DNA of 11,778 bases from Betaproteobacteria bacterium (GCA_021414185.1 JAIOOZ010000615.1:1-11778), one strand, 5' to 3'; shown: positions 1-6,767, counted from the stretch's first letter. A program made the numbers and translations. Notes: a model not told the origin generated them from the sequence alone.

Positions 1-1176
1 CTGGCTGGCGTGACGGTCATCGACCTGACGACTTCGATCGCCGGGCCGTATGCGACGATGTTGCTCGCCGACATGGGTGCGCGCGTGATCAAGATCGAAC
101 GGCCGGGCAGCGGCGACGATTGCCGCGCATGGGGGCCGCCGTGGCACGAAGGCGAATCGCTGTGGTTCCTTTCCGTCAACCGCAACAAGGAAAGCATCAC
201 GCTTGATTACAGCGGCGAGGCCGGGCGCAAGGTCCTGCACGACCTCGTCAAGAAGGCGGACGTCGTCATCGTCAACCTGGTCGGGCGCGTGCAGAAAAAG
301 CTCGCCATCGATTACGCGGCGTTGCAGGCGGTGAAACCCGATCTCGTGTTCGTCTCATTGACCGGCTTCGGGCTCACCGGCGCGCGCAAAGACTTTCCCT
401 GCTACGACCTGATCGCCGAAGGCTACAGCAGCGTGATGGACCTCACCGGAGAAGCAGACAGCCCGCCGCAGAAAGTCGGCACGCCGGCTGCCGATTTGAT
501 TTCCGGCATGGACGCCGCGATGGCAACGCTTGCCGCCCTGTTCGAGCGTGCCAAATCCGGCAAAGGCCATCATATCGACATCGCAATGGTGGACAGCATG
601 ACGCGCTTCATGTCGCCGCGCATCGTGCCGTACCTCGGCACCGGCGAAGTGCCGCAGCGCACGGGTGCGAAAGACAGCGTGATCGCGGTGTACCAGGCGT
701 TCGACACGCAGGACAAGCCGCTGACGCTGGGTCTCGGCAACGACGCAATCTGGAAACGTTTCTGGCAGGCCGTCGGGCAGGCGGAGAAGGGCGAGGATCC
801 GCGTCACGCCAGCAATGCCGACCGTCGTGGCGCGCGCGCGGAGATCGTTGCCGACATTCAATCGATTCTGAAAACGAAGCCGCGCGACGAATGGCTGCAG
901 CTTTTCATGCGGGCGAAAGTGCCGGCCGGGCCGGTCAACAGCGTTGAAGACCTCGCGCAGGACACGGAATTGATTGCGCGCGGCTTGTTGTATACAGCGG
1001 ACAGTGGCGGACGCCGCGTGCCGCAGGTCGGCCTCGGCATCGGCATCGACGGCAGCAACGCGACCTACCGCACGCCGCCGCCCAAGCTCGGCGAGCACAC
1101 TGCCAAGATTTTGCGCGACTGGCTGGGTTACGACGCGCAGGCCGTAGCCAGCCTGCGGCTGCAAAAGCTGATCTGA
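1..1176 (+). CDS. CaiB/BaiF family (class III) CoA-transferase, 5'-truncated by window edge
   Basis: The family moves coenzyme A between carboxylic acids in the cytoplasm through an aspartyl-CoA thioester intermediate. The frame is open from base 1: codons before the GTG at 10 read Leu-Ala-Gly and continue into VTVIDLTTSIAGPYATMLLADMGA, the usual opening of the family, which is normally preceded by a few more residues. The true start is therefore upstream of the window, and GTG 10 is an internal Val. Counting from codon 10, VIKIERPG (26-33) is the first CoA-fold motif, and AADLISGMDAA (160-170) carries the expected catalytic Asp162 (codon 493-495). It is followed by GKGHHIDIAMVDS and a typical C-terminal PAGPVNSVEDLAQD. 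The segment usually written NFRPG is NLVGR here (89-93), which is unusual. It converges on the CapA-like gene. The family is clear; the acid substrate cannot be inferred. Confidence 0.93.
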   Translation: MAGVTVIDLTTSIAGPYATMLLADMGARVIKIERPGSGDDCRAWGPPWHEGESLWFLSVNRNKESITLDYSGEAGRKVLHDLVKKADVVIVNLVGRVQKKLAIDYAALQAVKPDLVFVSLTGFGLTGARKDFPCYDLIAEGYSSVMDLTGEADSPPQKVGTPAADLISGMDAAMATLAALFERAKSGKGHHIDIAMVDSMTRFMSPRIVPYLGTGEVPQRTGAKDSVIAVYQAFDTQDKPLTLGLGNDAIWKRFWQAVGQAEKGEDPRHASNADRRGARAEIVADIQSILKTKPRDEWLQLFMRAKVPAGPVNSVEDLAQDTELIARGLLYTADSGGRRVPQVGLGIGIDGSNATYRTPPPKLGEHTAKILRDWLGYDAQAVASLRLQKLI

Positions 1177-1297
1177 GCGGGCCGTTGCGCGGCGTCCGCC
1201 TGCGGCGTTAACGGCAGGGCATAACTGCCGGACGGGGACTTCGCGACAAACCCCGTTGCAATCGCACCGTCCTTCACATCGCAGCTCGCTTTTCCGC
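1177..1297. other. Convergent intergenic gap with two small inverted repeats
   Basis: This 121-base gap separates the 3' ends of the CaiB gene (plus) and the CapA-like gene (minus). It holds CGGCAG/CTGCCG (1212-1217 and 1225-1230, 7-base loop). Directly after it comes ACGGGG/CCCCGT (1232-1237 and 1251-1256, 13-base loop). Neither hairpin is followed by a T-run on either strand, so they are at best weak or factor-assisted terminators. No coding signal was recognised. Confidence 0.35.
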
Positions 1298-2449
1298 TCA
1301 ACCCTTGCGTTCGTAGAGCACGTACTGTCCGTCGCGCGCCGGGATGTTCTTGATGCCGTCTTTGAGATCTTTCGCCAGCCACTCGAGATAAATGCGTGAT
1401 GTCTCAAACTGCGGGTCGTCGGGCTGCAGGATTGCGGGCTTCCCATCTTCGTCGAGGAACGTCGGCAGGTAGGTTGCCTCGCGCAATCCCGAGCGATCAA
1501 AAGTGAGATACGGGATGCCGCTCTCCTGCCAGTGACGGCGATAGTCCAGGTGTACGCCGGGGTCCGGATCCAGGGAGTAGATCTGCTTGTGAGTAAACTT
1601 CTCGCCAGGCATGCACGGTGCGGGACCGCCGCCGCGGCGGTGAAATACGAAGTTGCCGATGCTGTAAAAGATCAGCGCGCCCTTGTAGAGTTCGATGCCG
1701 TGCGGCTGGTGCGCGTGATGGCCGAGTATCACGTTGGCGCCGGCCTCGATCGCGGCGCGCGCGACTATGGTCTGATAGTCCTGCGGCTGGGTTACGTAGT
1801 GCAGGCCCCAGTGAATCGACATCACGACGATGTCGACCTGGGGTTTGAGCTTTTTGATGTCTTCGACCAGCGCCTCGAGGTCGTCCTTGTCGGGCGTCGT
1901 GATCACGCGCGCGGGCGAGCCCGGCTGGTACTCATAGGGCTCGTAGAAAGTGTAAGCGCGCATGGGCGCCGCGCCGGCGCGCTCTTCCGTTGCCCAGAAC
2001 TGCGGCAGCAGCACCGAGCAGTAGCCGAGGAAGCCTATCTTCAGGCCGTTCTTTTCGAGGATTACCGGTTTGCGCGCTTCCGCGATGTTCGCGCCGGAGC
2101 CTATGGTGGGTATGCCCAGCTTCTGAAACGTCTCCACTGTGCCGATAACCGCCTCGGGACCCCAGTCGCCGATGTGGTTCGACGCCAGCGATAGTACGTC
2201 GAATGGCACGCTCTTGAAGGCGGCGGCCGTTTCCGGCTTTTTCAGCGCCTCGAGCTTGGCCGCGCCGCTGTGCACCTGGTAATTCTTTTTGTCCGAATAC
2301 AGCTTTTCGCACTGCGCGAATCGCAGGTCGGCCTTGCGCAGCGCAGCGGCCACGTGCGTGAACGCACTCTCCGGCGGCGTATGTCCCGTGCCTATGTCAC
2401 CACAACCTGCCAGCGTCACGCAGGCATCATCGCTCTTCGCTTGCCCCAT
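1298..2449 (-). CDS. CapA-family (PGA_cap) metallophosphatase-fold protein
   Basis: This 383-residue protein has the CapA/PgsA-type domain, a calcineurin-like fold named after capsule poly-gamma-glutamate synthesis but widespread with unknown roles. Visible motifs in order are GCGDIG (15-20, Asp18), AQCEKL (45-50, Glu48; the family usually has Asn-x-Glu), LASNHIGDWG (88-97), the G(S)GxNxxEAxxP stretch (117-128), SIHWG (211-215, His213), ILGHHAHQPHGIE (241-253) and YSIGNFVF (262-269). These are the expected metal and phosphate ligands, and they run almost the full length. There is no signal peptide or transmembrane segment, so it is probably cytoplasmic, unlike membrane-anchored capsule CapA. 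The ATG at 2449 is chosen over one 14 codons upstream because AGGAGA lies 5 bases before it. It is the last gene of the minus-strand Bug unit, 63 bases after Bug D. No other capsule genes are present, so a capsule role is not supported; its function in this cluster is unknown. Confidence 0.88.
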   Translation of the reverse strand: MGQAKSDDACVTLAGCGDIGTGHTPPESAFTHVAAALRKADLRFAQCEKLYSDKKNYQVHSGAAKLEALKKPETAAAFKSVPFDVLSLASNHIGDWGPEAVIGTVETFQKLGIPTIGSGANIAEARKPVILEKNGLKIGFLGYCSVLLPQFWATEERAGAAPMRAYTFYEPYEYQPGSPARVITTPDKDDLEALVEDIKKLKPQVDIVVMSIHWGLHYVTQPQDYQTIVARAAIEAGANVILGHHAHQPHGIELYKGALIFYSIGNFVFHRRGGGPAPCMPGEKFTHKQIYSLDPDPGVHLDYRRHWQESGIPYLTFDRSGLREATYLPTFLDEDGKPAILQPDDPQFETSRIYLEWLAKDLKDGIKNIPARDGQYVLYERKG

Positions 2450-2454
2450 CAATC

Positions 2455-2460
2455 TCTCCT
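2455..2460 (-). promoter_or_regulatory. Ribosome binding site fixing the CapA-like start
   Basis: On the minus strand AGGAGA is followed by a 5-base spacer (GATTG) and the ATG at 2449. This favours that start over the in-frame ATG at 2491, which would add 14 residues with no family match. Confidence 0.7.
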
Positions 2461-2497
2461 TTTCTGCTATCGATTGAACATCAACAATCAAGTAAGT

Positions 2498-2513
2498 GCC
2501 TGGCGCCCCAGGC
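2498..2513 (-). other. Intercistronic hairpin after Bug D
   Basis: GCCTGG and CCAGGC form a perfect 6-bp stem around a 4-base loop. The hairpin overlaps the last base of the Bug D stop codon and sits in the 63-base gap before the CapA-like gene. No T-run follows on the minus strand, so it is more likely an mRNA-stability or weak attenuation element than a full intrinsic terminator. A second small repeat, GATTG/CAATC (2472-2476 and 2485-2489), lies between it and the next ribosome binding site. Confidence 0.4.
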
Positions 2514-3496
2514 TATTGCTTGCCTTTGAGCCCCGCTTCCTGCACCAGGCGCCCCCATTTCCTGAGATCCGCTTCGAGCAATGCCCTGAACTGCGCTGGC
2601 GTATCGATTTCCACCTGCGCGCCTTCGTTGATCAGCACCGACTTTACCTGTTCCGTGCGCAGGACCGAGGCGACGTCGGTGTTGAGCTGTTCGACGATTT
2701 TGCGTGGGGTGCCCGCGCGCGTTACCCAGCCATACCATGCTGAAAACGCGTACCCTTTCACGCCCGACTCCGCCACGGTAGGCAGGTCCGGCAGCAGCGG
2801 CAACCGTGTCGCGCTCGTGATCGCGAGTGCCCGTAACTTGCCGGATCGTAAATGCGGAATCGCGCTGGGCACGGAATAAAACGCGAGCTTCACATGCCCG
2901 CCCAGCAAATCGATCATCGCGGGCCCCGCGCCCTTGTACGGGATATAGGTCATCCTGATGCCCGCAACCTGGTTGAAAAGCTCCGCTGAAAGGTGCGATG
3001 GACCGCCTATGCCTGATATCGCGTATTGCAGCTTGTCGCCTTCCTGTTTGGCGAGCGCGATCAGTTCTGGTATCGACTTTGCCGGCAGCGACGGATGCGT
3101 TACCACGATATTGGGCGTATCCATGACGCGGGTAATGGGCGCGAAGTCGCGCAATAGATCGTAAGGCAGGCCGTCTTTCATGCTGGGCAACACGGCGTGC
3201 GTAAGAATGATCTGCAACAGAGTGTGTCCGTCCGCAGGCGTGTTGGCTGCGATGCCGGCACCTATCGCGCCATCTCCACCGGGCCGGTTATCGACGATGA
3301 CTGACTTGCCCCATTTCTCGGCAAGCTCCCTCGCGAGCAGCCGTGCGACGAGGTCCGAGCCGCCGCCGGGCGGATAAGGGACGATCAGCCGGACGGGTCT
3401 TTCGGGGTATTGCTGGCCATGCGCGGCGGGAGAGCAGCTTGCGAATGCCAGTAAACCAGCAGCAATATGGACGAATGACCTGAACAACCCATCCAT
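2513..3496 (-). CDS. Bug/TctC-family periplasmic solute-binding receptor (Bug D)
   Basis: This is a 327-residue extracytoplasmic receptor of the tripartite tricarboxylate transporter (TTT) type; the family binds small carboxylates in the periplasm. From the ATG at 3496 there is a Sec signal peptide with hydrophobic core around residues 8-20 and likely cleavage after AHG (27). It is followed by YPERPVRLIVPYPPGGGSDLVAR (30-52), VIVDNRPGGDGAIG (66-79), FAPIT (118-122), the YAISGIGGPSHLS loop (158-170), IPYKGAGPAMIDLLGG (185-200) and PTVAESGVKGY (239-249). This matches the family along its whole length. The chosen start gives a normal signal peptide but has no Shine-Dalgarno sequence. The frame stays open for 39 further codons upstream, to a TTG at 3613 that overlaps the stop of Bug C (see separate entry). 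Gene order suggests co-transcription with Bug C and the CapA-like gene. The ligand is unknown. Confidence 0.9.
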   Translation of the reverse strand: MDGLFRSFVHIAAGLLAFASCSPAAHGQQYPERPVRLIVPYPPGGGSDLVARLLARELAEKWGKSVIVDNRPGGDGAIGAGIAANTPADGHTLLQIILTHAVLPSMKDGLPYDLLRDFAPITRVMDTPNIVVTHPSLPAKSIPELIALAKQEGDKLQYAISGIGGPSHLSAELFNQVAGIRMTYIPYKGAGPAMIDLLGGHVKLAFYSVPSAIPHLRSGKLRALAITSATRLPLLPDLPTVAESGVKGYAFSAWYGWVTRAGTPRKIVEQLNTDVASVLRTEQVKSVLINEGAQVEIDTPAQFRALLEADLRKWGRLVQEAGLKGKQ

Positions 3497-3613
3497 CGGG
3501 ATTTTGGTGTTGTAGACCCACGGCGACTCGGCATCGTGCGACGGCGGCACGCGCACGCCGTAGTCCGCGCTTTCGCCGCCGAGCACACGTGAAAACTCCA
3601 TCAGCGCAGTCAA
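3497..3613 (-). other. Open in-frame extension ahead of Bug D, possible gene remnant or long leader
   Basis: The 39 codons before the Bug D signal-peptide Met are in the same frame and stop-free. They begin at a TTG (3613-3611) that overlaps the Bug C stop as TTGA, and an in-frame ATG lies at 3601. About four-fifths of the codons end in G or C, as in the genes around them. The translation includes ADYGVRVPPSHDAESPWVYN, which reads like a folded-protein segment, but I do not recognise its family and it does not resemble Bug proteins. A Sec signal would not normally sit behind such a tail. Either translation starts at 3496 and this is leader or remnant, or Bug D is made with an unusual extension. 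Confidence 0.45.
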
Positions 3614-4596
3614 TTCTGCTTTGCGTCAGTGGCCCGGGCTACCGGCGCCCATTTGGCCGTGTCGGCCTGGACGAGGGCGAGGAACTGCTCGGGCGTGTTG
3701 GAGACGGGCTCGACGCCGATATCCAGCAATTGCTGGTAGATGATCGGGTTCTTCACGATCGCGGCAATGGCTTCGTTCAGTCTGCCGACGATGGACTTTG
3801 GTGTTCCCGCGGGCAACAACACGCCGTACCACGAACTGATATCGAATCCCGGCAGTCCGGATTCGCTGACGGTCGGCACTTCGGGCAGCAAAGGATGTCG
3901 CTTTGCCGCGCCTACCGCGACGGCGCGCAAGCGCCCCGACTTCACCAAAGGCAGGGCGGGTGCGACGGTCAGAAACATACCGTTGGTTTCGCCGCTCATC
4001 ACGGCGGTGAGGGCTGGCGCGCCGCCCTTGTAATTGATCACGACTGCATTCACTTTCGCCGCCATCTTGAACATTTCCGCGGACATCGTATTGATGGTGC
4101 CGACGCCCGAGCCGGAAAAATTCAATTGGCCCGGCCGCGCCTGCGCCAATGCGATCAGTTGCCTGACCGACCTGGTCGGCATGGAAGGGTGTAGCACCAG
4201 CAGCGTTGTCGTGTAGGCGAGGAGGCTCACCGGGGCAAAATCGTTGATCGGGTCAAACGGCAGTTTTGCGAACAGGTTGATGTTCACCGACTGTATCCCC
4301 ATCGTGCCGAGCAGCATCGTGTACCCGTCAGGCGCCGCGCGGGCGACGAGTTCCGTGCCGATATTGCCGCCGGCGCCGGCGCGGTTATCGATCACCGCCT
4401 GCTGGCCCCATCGCTCGAACAGCCGCTCGCTGAGGACGCGCGCGAGTATGTCGGTGGTTCCGCCCGGGGCGAACGGCACGATGATCCTGAGCGGTTTACT
4501 GGGATAGTTTTGGGCGAGGCTGGCGCCTGTTCCTGTGCAGAAGGCCAGGGCGATGCCGGGTATCGCCAGGTATTTGATGCTGCGCATGCAGGTCAT
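3610..4596 (-). CDS. Bug/TctC-family periplasmic solute-binding receptor (Bug C)
   Basis: This 328-residue receptor has a signal peptide with hydrophobic core around residues 9-20 and likely cleavage after SLA (28). The mature start is QNYPSKPLRIIVPFAPGGTTDILAR. Further family motifs are VIDNRAGAGGNIG (68-80), APDGYTMLLGT, FAPVSLL (120-126), the SGSGVGTINTMSAEMF loop (161-176), INYKGGAPALTAVMSG (187-201), PTVSESGLPGF (241-251) and LLPAGTPKSIVGRLN (260-274). In the loop after SGSGVG, Thr-Ile-Asn replaces the His seen in Bug B, D and E, which suggests a different ligand. The start at 4596 has GGAG 11 bases upstream, part of the Bug B stop region. A GTG at 4608 overlaps the Bug B stop as GTGA and an ATG lies at 4587; both are possible alternatives. 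The long frame upstream of these is only an antisense-like extension through the end of Bug B. Confidence 0.92.
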   Translation of the reverse strand: MTCMRSIKYLAIPGIALAFCTGTGASLAQNYPSKPLRIIVPFAPGGTTDILARVLSERLFERWGQQAVIDNRAGAGGNIGTELVARAAPDGYTMLLGTMGIQSVNINLFAKLPFDPINDFAPVSLLAYTTTLLVLHPSMPTRSVRQLIALAQARPGQLNFSGSGVGTINTMSAEMFKMAAKVNAVVINYKGGAPALTAVMSGETNGMFLTVAPALPLVKSGRLRAVAVGAAKRHPLLPEVPTVSESGLPGFDISSWYGVLLPAGTPKSIVGRLNEAIAAIVKNPIIYQQLLDIGVEPVSNTPEQFLALVQADTAKWAPVARATDAKQN

Positions 4597-4604
4597 GGCA
4601 ATTG

Positions 4605-5708
4605 TCACTCCGCCGGCACGCGCGCAGCAGCGACTACGTCGGCGTACTTGCCGCGCTCCGAGCGTATGAAATCCGCGAACTGTTGCGGCGAGTTGCCGAC
4701 CGGCTCCGCGCCTTCTTCGGTCAGGCGCGATTTGACTTCGGGCTGGTTGAGCACCCTGACCATTTCGCGGTTGAGCCGGTTGATGATCGCCGCGGGCGTG
4801 CCCGCCGGCGCCAGCGCGCCGTACCACGAGGCCAGTTCGTAGCCGGTTACGCCGCTTTCCGCGACGGTCGGCGTGTCGGGCAGCACCGAGGTGCGCTTTG
4901 CAGTGGACACCGCCAGCAGTTTGAGCTTGCCCGCGCGCACCTGCGGCATCGTTGACGGGATCGCGCCGAACATGAGCTGCACGTGCCCGCCCATGACGTC
5001 GATAATCCCTTGCCCGGTGCCCTTGTATGGGACGTGCACGAGCTCGAGTTTCGCCATTCTTTCGAACAACGCCATCGACAGATGCGTTGCGTTTCCCGTG
5101 CCCGACGACGCATAACTCAATTGACGCGGGCGGGCGGTGGCATATGTTATGAGTTCGCGCACCGAGCCGACGGGGACCGACGGGTGCGTTACCAGGATGA
5201 ACGGAATCAGCGTGGCCAGCGTGATCGGCGCGAAATCTGCGATCGGGTCGTAGCCCAGCTTCTTGTACAGGCTCGGGTTGATGGCGAGAGCGCTCGACGT
5301 GAAGCTCAGCGTGTAGCCGTCGGGCTGCGCCCTGGCCGCGAGCTCCATGCCGATGTTGCCGTTCGCGCCGGTGCGGTTCTCGACGACAAACGACTGCCCC
5401 AGCGTTTCACCGACTTTCATCGCGATGGCGCGCGCGACGATGTCGGTGCCGCCGCCTGGAGCAAAGGGAACAATTAACCGGACGGGCTTCGTAGGATACG
5501 ATTCCGGCACTTTCATCGCCACTGAGTAGAACCCGGCGGCCTGCGCGTCCTTCCCGCGAACGGGCCTGCGGCTAACGAGTCCGGACGCGTCCACCTCTGC
5601 AAACGGCACTATCATGCGCACCGGCTTGTTTGGGTAAGCCTGGGCGTGCGCCAATCCCGCTGCGAAAATCAGCGGGACGATGCCCGGAGTCAGTTTCATT
5701 TTATGCAT
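4605..5708 (-). CDS. Bug/TctC-family receptor with partially duplicated N-terminus (Bug B)
   Basis: At 367 residues this is about 40 longer than its four neighbours (324-339). A signal peptide (core about 8-20, cleavage after HAQ or AHA near 22-23) leads into YPNKPVRMIVPFA (25-37). There the family loop PGGxxDxxAR is replaced by EVDASGLVSR (38-47), which still aligns to a form such as PGGASDLVSR. An unrecognised 23-residue linker follows (48-70). The strand then begins again, intact, as YPTKPVRLIVPFAPGGGTDIVAR (71-93), and the rest is a complete Bug domain: ENRTGANGNIG (110-120), FAPIT (159-163), SSGTGNATHLS (201-211), VPYKGTGQGIIDVMGG (226-241) and PTVAESGVTGY (280-290). AAGGAG lies 11 bases before the ATG at 5708. 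It sits 28 bases after Bug A. It is probably functional from the second copy onward if the extra segment is tolerated or removed; a chimeric origin is inferred. Confidence 0.88.
   Translation of the reverse strand: MHKMKLTPGIVPLIFAAGLAHAQAYPNKPVRMIVPFAEVDASGLVSRRPVRGKDAQAAGFYSVAMKVPESYPTKPVRLIVPFAPGGGTDIVARAIAMKVGETLGQSFVVENRTGANGNIGMELAARAQPDGYTLSFTSSALAINPSLYKKLGYDPIADFAPITLATLIPFILVTHPSVPVGSVRELITYATARPRQLSYASSGTGNATHLSMALFERMAKLELVHVPYKGTGQGIIDVMGGHVQLMFGAIPSTMPQVRAGKLKLLAVSTAKRTSVLPDTPTVAESGVTGYELASWYGALAPAGTPAAIINRLNREMVRVLNQPEVKSRLTEEGAEPVGNSPQQFADFIRSERGKYADVVAAARVPAE
5460..5636 (-). repeat. Internal diverged duplication at the Bug B N-terminus
   Basis: Residues 25-47 (bases 5568-5636) and 71-93 (bases 5430-5498) of Bug B are two versions of the same first strand-loop, offset by 46 residues (138 bases). 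The clearest parts, 5598-5636 and 5460-5498, match at 11 of 13 residues, but the DNA has diverged at many third positions. This is therefore not a recent tandem copy. The intervening bases also hold CCCG-TTCG-CGGG (minus strand, 5553-5564) and a repeated GGCCTGCG (plus strand, 5538-5545 and 5563-5570). Confidence 0.75.
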
Positions 5709-5719
5709 TGCTGTGCGAA

Positions 5720-5725
5720 CTCCTT
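5720..5725 (-). promoter_or_regulatory. Ribosome binding site for Bug B
   Basis: AAGGAG on the minus strand lies 11 bases before the ATG at 5708 and 20 before the ATG at 5699. It favours the upstream ATG, which also gives a complete signal peptide. Confidence 0.55.
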
Positions 5726-5736
5726 GTTGCGGCGCG

Positions 5737-6756
5737 CTATTCCGCGCGCATGCCGGTTTCCCTGACGACGACGCTCCATTTCTTGATCTCCGCGCGCACG
5801 TACTGCTCGAACCGCTCGGGAGGCAAGTACATGATGTCCGCCCCCAGTGTTTGAAAGCGGTCTTTCACGTCCTGCATGGTGAGCAGTTTCTCGACCTCGG
5901 AGCTGAGGCGGGCAACGATTGCGCGGGGTGCGCCCGCCGGCATGACCATGCCATACCATATAGTGCTTTCGTATCCGGGCAGCCCGGCTTCGGCGATCGC
6001 CGGCACCTCGGGCATGCTCGGTGAGCGCTGCGCGGACGTGACACCGAGCGGGCGCAAGCGGCCCGACTTCACGAGCGGGATGGCCGACACGATAGTCGCG
6101 AAAATGAGGGAGACCTGGCCGCCGGCGACGTCGACCATGGCGGGCCCGCCGCCCTTGTAAGGGATGTGCGTCATCTTGATCTTGGCCATGTAGTTGAACA
6201 GCTCGGCCGTGAACTGGTTGGAGCTGCCGACGCCTGCGGAGGCGAAAGTCAGCTTGCCGCCTTCTACCTTGGCCAGCGCGATCAACTCGGGCACGGACTT
6301 GACCGGCAGGTTGGGATTGACCACCAGGAGATTCGGCATCGATACGAAGTTGGCGAGATAGGTGAAATCCTTCAGCGAATCGTAGGGCAGGCTTTTATAC
6401 ATGCTCGGATTTACCGCCAGGGTGCTGGTGGCGGCGAGCATCAGCGTGTAGCCGTCGGCAGGCGTGCGCGCCACCATGCCGGCCGCGGCGGAACCCGCAG
6501 CCGCGGGCCGGTTGTCGATGACGACAGGCTGTCCCAATGCCTCGGAGAGGCGCGTGCCGACGATGCGCGACACCACGTCGGAGGCGCCGCCCGGCGCGTA
6601 GCCGAGCACGAAGCGTATGGGTTTGCTGGGATACGCGTCGGCGGCCACTGCGCCGGTGGCCGTGCATGGCATGCTCACCAATACCAGCGCCAGCACGCCT
6701 GCACGCGAAATGTGCTGAAAGACCGTACTCAGCCGATGGCCGCCCGTTGCCCGCAT
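5737..6756 (-). CDS. Bug/TctC-family periplasmic solute-binding receptor (Bug A), first gene of the minus unit
   Basis: This 339-residue receptor has a long signal peptide: a basic start, a hydrophobic core VLALVLVS (21-28) and likely cleavage after AVA (36-38). The domain begins YPSKPIRFVLGYAPGGASDVVSR (42-64); the family usually has IVPFAPGG, so LGYAPGG is a variant. Other motifs are VIDNRPAAAGSAAAG (79-93, where GAGG is normal), PADGYTLMLA, a degenerate FTYLANF (131-137) instead of FAPIT, SAGVGSSNQFTAELF (173-187), IPYKGGGPAMVDVAGG (198-213) and VPAIAEAGLPGY (251-262). It is the most divergent of the five in its predicted ligand loops. The ATG at 6756 is preceded by AGGAG with a 6-base spacer, which rules out the ATG at 6780. 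It reads away from the divergent control region and probably leads the five-gene unit. Confidence 0.92.
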   Translation of the reverse strand: MRATGGHRLSTVFQHISRAGVLALVLVSMPCTATGAVAADAYPSKPIRFVLGYAPGGASDVVSRIVGTRLSEALGQPVVIDNRPAAAGSAAAGMVARTPADGYTLMLAATSTLAVNPSMYKSLPYDSLKDFTYLANFVSMPNLLVVNPNLPVKSVPELIALAKVEGGKLTFASAGVGSSNQFTAELFNYMAKIKMTHIPYKGGGPAMVDVAGGQVSLIFATIVSAIPLVKSGRLRPLGVTSAQRSPSMPEVPAIAEAGLPGYESTIWYGMVMPAGAPRAIVARLSSEVEKLLTMQDVKDRFQTLGADIMYLPPERFEQYVRAEIKKWSVVVRETGMRAE

Positions 6757-6762
6757 TATGTT

Positions 6763-6767
6763 CTCCT
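6763..6767 (-). promoter_or_regulatory. Ribosome binding site fixing the Bug A start
   Basis: AGGAG on the minus strand with a 6-base spacer (AACATA) to the ATG at 6756. It is the strongest translation signal of the minus unit. Confidence 0.75.

Noticed and set aside
1212..1256. Intrinsic terminators between the convergent genes
   Set aside because: Two short stems exist, but neither has a T-run on either strand, so a terminator was not called.
355..1500. Long minus-strand open frame through the CaiB gene
   Set aside because: It is antisense to a well-matched CoA-transferase, its translation is rich in Arg/His/Ala with no family motif, and it runs into the CapA-like gene in another frame. 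It is a GC-rich shadow.
4597..4827. Upstream extension of the Bug C frame
   Set aside because: It lies inside the 3' end of Bug B in a different frame, has low-complexity Arg/Gly-rich translation, and would bury the Bug C signal peptide.
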